DNA from: Flavobacteriales bacterium
GTDB taxonomy: Bacteria > Bacteroidota > Bacteroidia > Flavobacteriales_F > PHOS-HE28
Reading direction: 5' to 3'
Length of the DNA stretch: 11,864 nt
Assembly: GCA_025455765.1 (NCBI GenBank)
Contig: JALOLX010000046.1
Span: 1-11,864 of the forward strand
This document shows positions 1 to 5,964 of this stretch, piece after piece (position 1 is the first letter of the stretch; the number at the start of each line of letters is the position of its first letter). The notes under the pieces are model-generated. The model was not told where the DNA came from. It worked only from the letters and a program-made list of their open reading frames with translations, and did not search any database. The translations under genes and the position numbers were made by a program.

Positions 1-2
1 GT

Positions 3-131
3 GAAGATAAGGATGGAGGTACATTTACTTCCAATAGCCTTGAAAAAGTGCACGACGTTCGGCCAAGAATGAAATGTCACTTTCAGGATCCATCCTGTGC
101 AACAGTATCAGCTACGCTCCTCCTAGAATAG
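3..131 (+). CDS. Possible C-terminal tail of an upstream gene (partial)
   Basis: The third frame is open from the window edge to a TAG at 129-131, giving 42 residues of unremarkable polar sequence (EDKDGGTFTSNSLEK near its start). It could be the end of a protein that begins outside the window. I recognise no family, and an open stretch this short in GC-rich DNA can occur by chance. A second frame, 1-72, is also open. If this tail is real it overlaps the first 58 bases of the next gene and would favour that gene's alternative GTG start at 149. Confidence 0.25.
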   Translation, partial: EDKDGGTFTSNSLEKVHDVRPRMKCHFQDPSCATVSATLLLE

Positions 132-784
132 CCTACATTCGAACCTCCGTGCCGCCCCTGCTCCGCATCGCAACCCTTGTGCTGGCGCTCCTCTGCGTTA
201 GAAATGGGTACGCCCAAGAAGACCTACCCTCTCCCACACCCGCTCTTCGCATCAGTAGTGCCGGTGGTCTGTTGGTCGCAGGGGGCGCTGCTGATGATAT
301 GCAGCAGGTGTGCGGCACCATCGGTATCCGCGGAGGGCTGATGTTCAACCAACGTCTAATGCTGGGCGCGCAATTGTCCGCGACCAGTACCACATTCACC
401 GGGAGCGGCACAATTGCCGCAACGGATGAACGAACCCTGCAAGTGAACGAGAACGGGCTGTGGGCGCAGTATGCCGTGACCCGCAGCAGGACCATCCAAC
501 CCTTCGTTGGGCTACAGCTGGGTTGGGGCAAGGCGACCTGGACCCGTACAGGCGCAGCACGCGACAACGGCACACGTCCTGGAGGTGATGCACAGGTCCT
601 GCGTGGGATCAGTGTCATCAGCCCAAGCATCGGCGTTCATTTCAACTGCGGCACCTGGTTCCGTCCGGATCTTGTGCTGGGCTATCACGTGGTAGATGGC
701 ATTGAACTTAACGCGCTGTCCAGTACTGTAATGAACGGACCGTTCATTGGCATCCACGCCATGTTCGGAGGGTTCAGGCCGTGA
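74..784 (+). CDS. Secreted outer-membrane beta-barrel-like protein
   Basis: The 236-residue protein carries a clear export signal: basic Arg31, then a hydrophobic run (about residues 32-42) ending in GYAQ at about residue 48. The mature part alternates short amphipathic strands and glycine-rich turns (IGIRGGLMFNQRLMLGAQL, then IQPFVGLQLGWG, IGVHFNCG, FIGIHAMFGG), the pattern of a small 8-stranded outer-membrane barrel such as the OmpW or OMP_b-brl families. I cannot name its ligand or function. The ATG at 74 gives an unusually long signal peptide. A GTG at 149 gives MPPLLRIATLVLALL directly at the signal, so the true start may be there. It runs convergently into the GIY-YIG gene with 21 bp between stops. 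It does not end in the usual C-terminal aromatic residue (it ends RP), so barrel topology is inference. Confidence 0.65.
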   Translation: MSLSGSILCNSISYAPPRIAYIRTSVPPLLRIATLVLALLCVRNGYAQEDLPSPTPALRISSAGGLLVAGGAADDMQQVCGTIGIRGGLMFNQRLMLGAQLSATSTTFTGSGTIAATDERTLQVNENGLWAQYAVTRSRTIQPFVGLQLGWGKATWTRTGAARDNGTRPGGDAQVLRGISVISPSIGVHFNCGTWFRPDLVLGYHVVDGIELNALSSTVMNGPFIGIHAMFGGFRP

Positions 785-805
785 GCAGACCTTGTCTAGC
801 CCCCC

Positions 806-1150
806 TCAATTCGTCCACACCGCGTACCCCTTCCGCCGCAACTCCAACGCCAGGCCCTTCTCCACCTCCAGCGCTTCTGCCTGGCTCAAAGGACCAATGT
901 GCTGGTATAGACTGGGGCGCAAGTAACGACCATACTTCTTCACGATGGCGCTGCTGAGGTCATGGCCCTTCTTGCTGAGCGCGCCGGTCTTGTGCTGTGC
1001 GAATCGTTCCTGCGGCGTCTTGCTGGTCATGCCCACGTAGAGGCACTCGAGCGCGCCGTTGTACTGCGGATTGGCGGCACGGAATTTCCAGTGCTCACTG
1101 TACACCTTGCGGCTAAGCTCGATGACGTAGACCGTGTAGACCGTGGGCAT
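806..1150 (-). CDS. GIY-YIG domain protein
   Basis: The protein is 114 residues from the Met at 1150. A longer version starts at 1174 and adds MLLCSAAF. The first strand YTVYVIEL fills the GIY position and LYVGMT, about 30 residues later, fills the YIG position. ERFAQH follows with the conserved Arg of the family. A Glu-rich helix (ALEVEKGLALELRRKG) and a final Asn complete the GIY-YIG order. The family hydrolyses phosphodiester bonds in repair, restriction and homing, but many short single-domain members have no proven activity. No partner domain, DNA-binding extension or intron is present, so its role is unknown. The insert between the GIY and YIG strands (KVYSEHWKFRAANPQYNG) is longer than in UvrC-type domains. 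The gene is single and convergent with the barrel-like gene. Confidence 0.75.
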   Translation of the reverse strand: MPTVYTVYVIELSRKVYSEHWKFRAANPQYNGALECLYVGMTSKTPQERFAQHKTGALSKKGHDLSSAIVKKYGRYLRPSLYQHIGPLSQAEALEVEKGLALELRRKGYAVWTN

Positions 1151-1305
1151 GAAGGCGGCGCTGCAAAGTAGCACCAGCGCGCTCCTTCAGGTTCAAGCGA
1201 ACTGACCTGGATCTAGGATCGACGCCAAGCCGCATATCACTCCCACCGGGACCGTGGGATGCCCTGATGGTTGCAGATCAGCGTTCCCTACTGTACCTTC
1301 ATGCC

Positions 1306-1497
1306 ATGAAGCGTTCCACCCCTGTTCTGGATGAGCGCCCCAGCGCCTGTGACGCGCCGCATGAAGTGGTGGTGATCATTCCCGCTGTGCGCCCAGCTCG
1401 CCGCCGCACGGTTTGTGTGGAGTGGCGCGATGCGGCAGGTGAGCTGCACCGCGAAGTGCTCTCTCCGCTCAAGAGCCGGGCCTGGCTGAACAACTGA
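1306..1497 (+). CDS. Small hypothetical protein
   Basis: A 63-residue ORF starts at ATG 1306, and an in-frame ATG at 1267 would add 13 residues. The sequence is basic and has a plausible beta-strand pair (HEVVVIIPAVRP then RRTVCVEWRDAAGELHREVLSPL). It has no signal peptide, membrane segment or family I recognise. A weak Bacteroidota-like promoter lies just upstream: TTG at 1271-1273, 20 bp, then TACCTTCA at 1294-1301. That would start transcription almost at the ATG at 1306. The coherent WRD-AGELHREV stretch argues for a real gene; the short length and lack of homology argue against. Confidence 0.4.
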   Translation: MKRSTPVLDERPSACDAPHEVVVIIPAVRPARRRTVCVEWRDAAGELHREVLSPLKSRAWLNN

Positions 1498-1542
1498 GCG
1501 GTCTTCCCCAGCGTTGTATGCGCTCCGCAAGCAGCACTGGCC

Positions 1543-1716
1543 TTAGAGCCTGTTTAGGATCTCTTCAAACTCGTCCTCCGGTCCCTTTTCCGCCCATGCT
1601 TCGCCTGAAAATGATCCCGTAGACACCCCGCCGTACGGCGGGATGATCTTCAGGCTGCGCCTGACCGAAAAATGGCCTCGAAGTCCTTCGTTCAAGAGAT
1701 CCCAAACAGGCTCTTA
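1543..1716. mobile_element. MITE-like palindromic element with TTA target duplication
   Basis: Terminal inverted repeats GAGCCTGTTTAGGATCTCTT (1546-1565) and its complement at 1694-1713 agree at 19 of 20 bases. Both ends are flanked by TTA (1543-1545 and 1714-1716), consistent with a 3-bp target duplication. The 168-bp body has no transposase and folds on itself around a perfect 16-bp palindrome at 1627-1642 (CCCGCCGTACGGCGGG), with weaker pairing between the arms (GCCTGAAAATGATCCCG against GCCTGAAGATCATCCCG). A TNA duplication and ends beginning GAG would fit an IS5-like transposase acting in trans, but that is inference. It could also act as a long bidirectional hairpin terminator between the small ORF and the reverse-strand gene at 1714. 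Confidence 0.7.
1627..1642. repeat. Perfect 16-bp palindrome at the centre of the MITE-like element
   Basis: CCCGCCGTACGGCGGG reads identically on both strands and lies 5 bp from the midpoint of the element's terminal repeats. It would nucleate the hairpin formed by the whole element. Confidence 0.85.
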
Positions 1717-2212
1717 GAACACCATCGGTGTCTGGCGACGTGCAGGGACCAAGGTGCGCGTATGCGATACGGCGACGCACCCTCCTCCGGGCTCAAATCC
1801 GAGGCGTGCGATGGGCCCCGCGAAGATCTGCCCGCCCATGTAGCGCTCGGGTTCCAGCACCACCGCAAAGGTCACTGTGCGTGCCTCATCGGCCATGGGG
1901 CCATCGTGCGCGTGGCGGGTATCCACCACCACTTCCTTGGACTGATAGCCGATCCGCTCGAAACGAAGCACGGCCTCAGTGCCGACGGGTAGTTCCACTG
2001 AGAAGCGCCCGTTGCGGGATACGGATGCGAGCTCGATCGCGCCATCCACTTCCACCTCCACGGTGATCTCGTTCATCCGCAGGTCGTCCACATGCAGCCA
2101 GCCGGTGAGCATCACCGCTTGAGCGTCGGAGCGCAGGGCGCACGAGGCCGGTTCCGATGAGGAGCATGGCGGCCAATGCCGCATTGCGCTTGAAGGTGTA
2201 TGAGGTGTTCAT
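1714..2212 (-). pseudogene. Exported carboxypeptidase-regulatory-like domain protein, frameshifted near its N-terminus
   Basis: Two reverse-strand frames each hold half of one gene. From ATG 2212 one frame gives MNTSYTFKRNAALAAMLLIG, a typical signal peptide, continuing TGLVRPA before it degenerates. The next frame gives the body: SDAQAVMLTGWLHVDDLRMN, then a beta-rich domain (VSRNGRFSVELPVGTEAVLRF, GYQSKEVVV) like the CarboxypepD_reg-like fold common in secreted Bacteroidota proteins. Dropping one base from the run at 2136-2138 joins them as a signal ending near AQA and a mature chain starting VMLTGW. The body's own open frame can start at 2184 (MRHWPPCSS), but that lacks an export signal. 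The cause may be a true mutation or a sequence error. The stop codon (TAA, 1714-1716) is the right-hand TTA of the MITE-like element. Function beyond export is unknown. Confidence 0.6.
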
Positions 2213-2365
2213 GGCTTCGTTGCGGTTGGGTTCTGACGGTGGATACGGGGCGTGGACGGCCAGGTTCCGCATGGAACGGGCGCTTTCGACGGACCGACAC
2301 CGATGATCGAGGAGCGCTGGATGCTCTTCTTCGGAGCGCCGTTCGAGAAGTGCGATCTTTCACCC

Positions 2366-2953
2366 ATGCAGGGACAGAACGACCTGGTGGCGGCCGATAT
2401 CGCCTGGCACATGTATCAGTATGCCGCCGGTCGAGGCCATGCCTGGATCACGCCCAACACCATCCTGTACGATTGGGAGAGCGACCTGCTGACCGTAACG
2501 CCCGAAGGCTTTGTCTGCGAGATCGAGATCAAGGTGAGCCGCAGTGATCTGGCCCACGACCTGGAGAAGCCCAAGCACAAGGCCGGTATCCTGTTGAACG
2601 GCATGACAGCTTCCCCCGCAAGCGTTCCCAGGTCAGTGCGCACGGAACGCCAACGTCCGGTGCGGCCCAACTTTTTCTGCTTCGCCCTCCCCTGCTCGGT
2701 GTTCCGGGGCATGCAGCGCAACAGCCTTCCTCCCTATGCCGGCATCTATACCGTGGACGACGCAGGACGCGTGTTCGAGGAGAAGCGCCCCATCCTGCTG
2801 CATGATCAACGTATCGCGTCCAGCGACCTTCTGGATCTGGCGCGCCGCATGCACGCCCGCTACTGGGGCCAGATCGCACGCGCACGCGGCATCACCCATC
2901 AGCCGCACATAGCGGCCACGGATGCGGAGGATCGTGGGATCGATCGTGCATAA
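2366..2953 (+). CDS. PD-(D/E)XK nuclease-like protein (MmcB-like)
   Basis: From ATG 2366 the protein has 195 residues. In-frame ATGs at 2303 and 2252 give 216 and 233 residues, and no ribosome-binding site decides between them. I chose 2366 because the recognisable domain starts just after it (LVAADIAWHMY). The core follows the PD-(D/E)XK order: a strand with Asp40 (ILYDWESDLL), a hairpin, then EIEIK with Glu54 and Lys56, and a helix VSRSDLAHDLEKPKHK that resembles the K-(x)-S-x-x-D-x-x-x-D-x-x-K pattern of MmcB-type repair proteins. A later strand PNFFCFALP fits the fold. The C-terminal third (RRMHARYWGQIARARG) is basic and could contact DNA. Cleavage is predicted, not shown. It is a single gene divergent from the frameshifted gene, with no methylase or helicase beside it. 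Confidence 0.6.
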   Translation: MQGQNDLVAADIAWHMYQYAAGRGHAWITPNTILYDWESDLLTVTPEGFVCEIEIKVSRSDLAHDLEKPKHKAGILLNGMTASPASVPRSVRTERQRPVRPNFFCFALPCSVFRGMQRNSLPPYAGIYTVDDAGRVFEEKRPILLHDQRIASSDLLDLARRMHARYWGQIARARGITHQPHIAATDAEDRGIDRA

Positions 2954-3028
2954 CCCGTGGTCACTTGGCGTTCCACGGAATACATGGGCCGCTACTTTGC
3001 GCCCCAGTAATCGCCGTATCGAACGACC

Positions 3029-3469
3029 ATGACATTCAACGCGCAGATCGATCACCTGACCAGTGCGCTCCGCCATACCCGCGCACGTCTGCTCGCCCCC
3101 ATAAGCCCCGGACAGTTCCAGCTCCCGCGCGATCCTTCCATCTTCGTGGAGGACGTGTTGCAATACATGATGGACGAATGGAGCAGCGACCTCCGTTCAC
3201 AAGGCCATGTGCTGGAAGAGGACACCCAATGGAACGATGGTGTGAACCACTATCCGCGCTATCTCCTGCGCATGGCGGGCGGTGACCTGGCCCAGATCCA
3301 CTTCACCGGCTCCTATCCACAGGCCCTGCACATGAGCATCAGCAAGGGCTTCCGCAATGGAGTGCAGTTCAGCGATGCCCGTATGGTGCAGTTCGAGCTG
3401 CCCATCACCATGGACCCGAACAAGCTTCTGCTCAGCGTGCTGGGCGGGTTGAAGGAGATCACCGTCTGA
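3029..3469 (+). CDS. Hypothetical protein upstream of sixA
   Basis: I do not recognise this 146-residue protein. It has no signal peptide or membrane segment, so it is probably cytoplasmic. The N-terminus is helical and amphipathic (MTFNAQIDHLTSALRHTRAR). An acidic middle follows (DPSIFVEDVLQYMMDEWSSD), then tryptophan and tyrosine containing segments (QWNDGVNHYPRYLLRMAGGD) and a strand-rich C-terminus (GVQFSDARMVQFELPITMDP). The start is the first ATG of the frame, preceded by an A-rich stretch rather than a Shine-Dalgarno site. It lies 12 bp upstream of the SixA gene on the same strand, so the two are probably co-transcribed. A link to phosphohistidine signalling would be pure inference from that spacing. 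Confidence 0.75.
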   Translation: MTFNAQIDHLTSALRHTRARLLAPISPGQFQLPRDPSIFVEDVLQYMMDEWSSDLRSQGHVLEEDTQWNDGVNHYPRYLLRMAGGDLAQIHFTGSYPQALHMSISKGFRNGVQFSDARMVQFELPITMDPNKLLLSVLGGLKEITV

Positions 3470-3481
3470 TCCATTAGTCCG

Positions 3482-3985
3482 ATGCGGACCCTGTACATCT
3501 GCAGGCATGCGAAGAGCGACCGGAGCCCCGGCCACGCCAACGACCATGACCGTCCGCTGAACGAACGTGGCCTGCGTAACGCCCCGTTCATGGCCGAACT
3601 GTTCGCGCAGCGCGGTGAACCAGTGGACCAGTTGCTCTCCAGCACGGCCCGTCGCGCTGCGGATACTGCTGCCTTCTATGCCGGTACGCTTGGAGTGCCC
3701 ATCTCCCTGGTCGCCTATCGCAGTGCACTGTACCATGCCTCAGTGGCCGAGCTGTTGCGGGTGCTGCAAGAGGTATCGAACGACCGTCCTCGCGTGATGC
3801 TCTTCGGCCACAACCCTGGCCTCAGCATGCTGGTGGAGCACCTCAGCGATGAGGGCCTTGGCGACCTTCCCACCGGCAGCATCGTACGCATCGACCTGCA
3901 CGTGAACGACTGGGCAGCCGTGGCGCGCGGCACCGGCACGGTGGTGTGGTGGGACACGCCCAAGCGGCACGCCGGACAGGATTAA
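3482..3985 (+). CDS. sixA: SixA-type phosphohistidine phosphatase (histidine phosphatase family)
   Basis: The 167-residue protein begins MRTLYICRHAKS, the RHG/RHA motif with nucleophile His9. It continues with LNERG (about residues 26-30), a helix after SSTARRAADTA typical of the family, and a second histidine motif LFGHNPGLS (His110) before the end. The length fits SixA, a small single-domain branch of the phosphoglycerate-mutase-like histidine phosphatases that removes phosphate from phosphohistidine on proteins such as HPt domains or PTS components. The actual substrate here is unknown, and no sensor kinase or PTS gene is nearby. It is the second gene of a likely two-gene unit. Its stop overlaps the stop of the opposite-strand gene by 4 bp, so the pair is tail to tail with no room for a conventional terminator. 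Confidence 0.85.
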   Translation: MRTLYICRHAKSDRSPGHANDHDRPLNERGLRNAPFMAELFAQRGEPVDQLLSSTARRAADTAAFYAGTLGVPISLVAYRSALYHASVAELLRVLQEVSNDRPRVMLFGHNPGLSMLVEHLSDEGLGDLPTGSIVRIDLHVNDWAAVARGTGTVVWWDTPKRHAGQD

Positions 3986-5301
3986 CGGAGCTGCTCGCGG
4001 AACAACGCCCGCACCCCATCACTGCCTTCGTCTCGGTAGGTGTAGTACACATGCCCATCGTGTACCTGCAGCCCATCAGGGAAGGGATGCTGCACCGCAT
4101 GTACCGGCCCCACTTCGCCGGTGGTCAGCGAGATCCGCCGAAGCTGTGCAATGGGTCCGCGCCGGTTCAAGGCATACACCTCGCCGCGCACACGATCGAA
4201 CAGCAACACCCCCTTCCAGAGCCTGTCCAGGTGATGGCGGAGCGTGGTGCGGCGAAGGATGTTGCCTCGTTCATCCAAGTGTACGAGCAGGGACCGTTCA
4301 TGATCGAAGATGCGGATGGTATCGGCGATCACATAGAGCGGTGCATAGGGTACGTGGAAGTACATGTGCTTGTGGAAGCCGGTCATGTATCCAGCGATGA
4401 TCTCCTTGTCCACCTTGAGGTCGCGCGCAAGCTTCATCGCCATCACTTTGCTGGGGCCGTCCATGTACTTGTATTCCGCCCTGAACAGTTCCATGGTATG
4501 GGCGTCTTCCACTGCGTAGAGGGAATGTGCCGCTCCCGCCCCGGGTTCCATGGCGAAGTGAACGAATGCGGGATAGTCTTCGCGGCGATCATTACCCAAC
4601 CAGTGACCGGCCAGCGAATCGGTCCAGGGCAGGATACCTCGCTTCAGGGTATCGAGGTCAATTGCACGCATGGCGATAGCCCCGTTCTCATAGCTCGGTA
4701 TCCAGGCGTGGTCCCTACCCTCCAGCACCACCCGTCCGCGCAGGTCGCCATGCAGGGCGCGTGGCCGATCGTTGAGCGCAACGGAAGCCAGTTCGCGGAA
4801 CAGCGTATCCAGCAGGTAGAGCTGTGCGCCTAGTAGTTCGCGCACGCCCACTTCCGCCTGAGGATGCCACAGCTGGGGCCGGTCATACACGAGCACCCAG
4901 ATACCCGCATCATCCACATGCATCGTCTCCACGTTCAACTTCGGGTGGGCATAAATGCGCTCCGCACGTTCGGCGGTGATGCGGACCTCGGGAAAACTGA
5001 CCACCTCCGGCTTGATCTCCCACACGATGCTTACGGATCCCACGCTTCTCGGAACGGCGCGCCGCTGCGTCCCGTAGCGCACATGGCTCATCACGAGCGT
5101 GTCCTCACCTCCTGACCATAACAAGGAAGCACGACCGTCCGCATCGGAGATCACGTTCGCTCGTGCCTTCACCAGGGTGAGGTGTGCGGCTTGTACCGGC
5201 GTGCCGTCGTCCGCATCGCGCAGCACTACGTCCAACCGCGTCACTTGTGCGAACAGCGGTGCTCCGATGAACACGAGGAGCAGTGTGATCAGGCGGTCCA
5301 T
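3982..5301 (-). CDS. Exported protein with carboxypeptidase-regulatory-like domain and probable beta-propeller
   Basis: The start was set at ATG 5301 because it opens a clear signal peptide (MDRLITLLLVFIGAPLFAQ). An upstream in-frame ATG at 5403 would add 34 residues with no export logic. The protein is 439 residues. After the signal, about residues 20-95 form a regulatory-like beta-sandwich (LDVVLRDADDGTPVQAAHLT, ISDADGRASLLW) ending with a PEVRITAE linker. The remainder is rich in repeated aromatic beta strands (YVIADTIRIFDHERSLLVHL, VLLFDRVRGEVYALNR, LQVHDGHVYYTYRD), which suggests a beta-propeller. No catalytic motif is visible. It probably sits in the periplasm or on the cell surface. 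It could instead be an outer-membrane-associated sensor or binding protein. It converges on sixA and diverges from the J-domain gene. Confidence 0.7.
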   Translation of the reverse strand: MDRLITLLLVFIGAPLFAQVTRLDVVLRDADDGTPVQAAHLTLVKARANVISDADGRASLLWSGGEDTLVMSHVRYGTQRRAVPRSVGSVSIVWEIKPEVVSFPEVRITAERAERIYAHPKLNVETMHVDDAGIWVLVYDRPQLWHPQAEVGVRELLGAQLYLLDTLFRELASVALNDRPRALHGDLRGRVVLEGRDHAWIPSYENGAIAMRAIDLDTLKRGILPWTDSLAGHWLGNDRREDYPAFVHFAMEPGAGAAHSLYAVEDAHTMELFRAEYKYMDGPSKVMAMKLARDLKVDKEIIAGYMTGFHKHMYFHVPYAPLYVIADTIRIFDHERSLLVHLDERGNILRRTTLRHHLDRLWKGVLLFDRVRGEVYALNRRGPIAQLRRISLTTGEVGPVHAVQHPFPDGLQVHDGHVYYTYRDEGSDGVRALFREQLR

Positions 5302-5345
5302 CGTACCTTGGTTCACGTTCCTGTTACGAAAGATGCAACACAGCA

Positions 5346-5903
5346 TTGGATCGCACACGGGAAGGTCAGGAACGGCAGCAGATGCACCAGCAGCGGAACA
5401 CACACGTCAGCTATGCACAGGCCTGTGCGGTGTTGGGCGTACCCCGCAATGCCGATGAAGCGGCGATCAAACGGGCCTTCCGCCTGGCAGCCTTACGCGA
5501 CCATCCGGATGTGAACCAGGATGCGGACGCCGCCGAACGCTTCCGCTTGCTTCATCTGGCCTATCGCATCGCACTGGCCGGTGCATCATTGCCGCCACCG
5601 CCCGCACCTGTGCCGCCTCCACGCTCCTCCGCAGCACCAGCGCAACGGATGCCGCGCGAACGTCTGGTACCCACGTGGGCCTTCGTCGGCCTCCACCTCA
5701 CCGGTCTTGTGTTCGGCCTTTCGCTGACCTTGTCCATCCTGTTCGCGATCGGAGCCGGGCAGCTCGAGCGCATGGGGATCTTCTTGATCATCCCAGGCCT
5801 CGTGGTGCTGCCCGACAGTTGGTCGGGACTCTATCCGTTCCTCAGGGATCACTGGAACCGCCGGATCATGCACAGGAATGCCAAGCCCGTGAACCACGGA
5901 TAG
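5346..5903 (+). CDS. J-domain (DnaJ-like) protein with C-terminal membrane segments
   Basis: The 185-residue protein has a complete short J-domain at about residues 22-76: SYAQACAVLGVPRNADEAAI, then KRAFRLAALRDHPDV with the HPD triad at residues 53-55, then helix FRLLHLAYRIA. HPD is the contact that stimulates DnaK ATPase, so it probably recruits Hsp70 to a membrane site. A proline-rich linker (PPPPAPVPPP) follows. Hydrophobic stretches around LTGLVFGLSLTLSILFAIGAG and MGIFLIIPGLVVL suggest two membrane passes, and a basic tail ends the chain. It lacks the zinc-finger and C-terminal domains of DnaJ proper, so it is a specialised J-protein, not the housekeeping one. The start may instead be Met13 at 5382. 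The gene is divergent from the large exported protein, 44 bp away. Confidence 0.8.
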   Translation: MDRTREGQERQQMHQQRNTHVSYAQACAVLGVPRNADEAAIKRAFRLAALRDHPDVNQDADAAERFRLLHLAYRIALAGASLPPPPAPVPPPRSSAAPAQRMPRERLVPTWAFVGLHLTGLVFGLSLTLSILFAIGAGQLERMGIFLIIPGLVVLPDSWSGLYPFLRDHWNRRIMHRNAKPVNHG

Positions 5904-5912
5904 CATGAACGC

Positions 5913-5940
5913 GAACGGCGGACCCGAGGGTCCGCCGTTC
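5913..5940. terminator. Bidirectional hairpin between the J-domain gene and ilvE
   Basis: GAACGGCGGACCC, two bases (GA), then its exact complement GGGTCCGCCGTTC make a 13-bp GC-rich stem. It lies 10 bp after the J-domain stop and 24 bp past the ilvE stop on the other strand. Only weak T content follows, so a role as terminator for both converging transcripts is likely but not proved. Confidence 0.75.
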
Positions 5941-5964
5941 AGTCGCTTGTTGTTCAGCCCGCGA

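Noticed and set aside
133..630. Long reverse-strand open frame opposite the first gene
   Set aside because: It is rich in Arg, Pro and Ser, has no domain or signal, and lies wholly opposite a coherent exported-protein frame.
1627..1642. Palindrome as an operator or attachment site
   Set aside because: It is better explained as the centre of the transposable palindromic element; no phage integrase or regulator gene is near.
1565..1780. 71-residue reverse ORF spanning the palindromic element
   Set aside because: It is translated from the inverted-repeat element itself and runs out of frame into the neighbouring gene.
3946..4833. 295-residue forward open frame opposite the large exported protein
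   Set aside because: The reverse frame has a signal peptide and regular beta-strand pattern; the forward one is a histidine-rich shadow with no motif.
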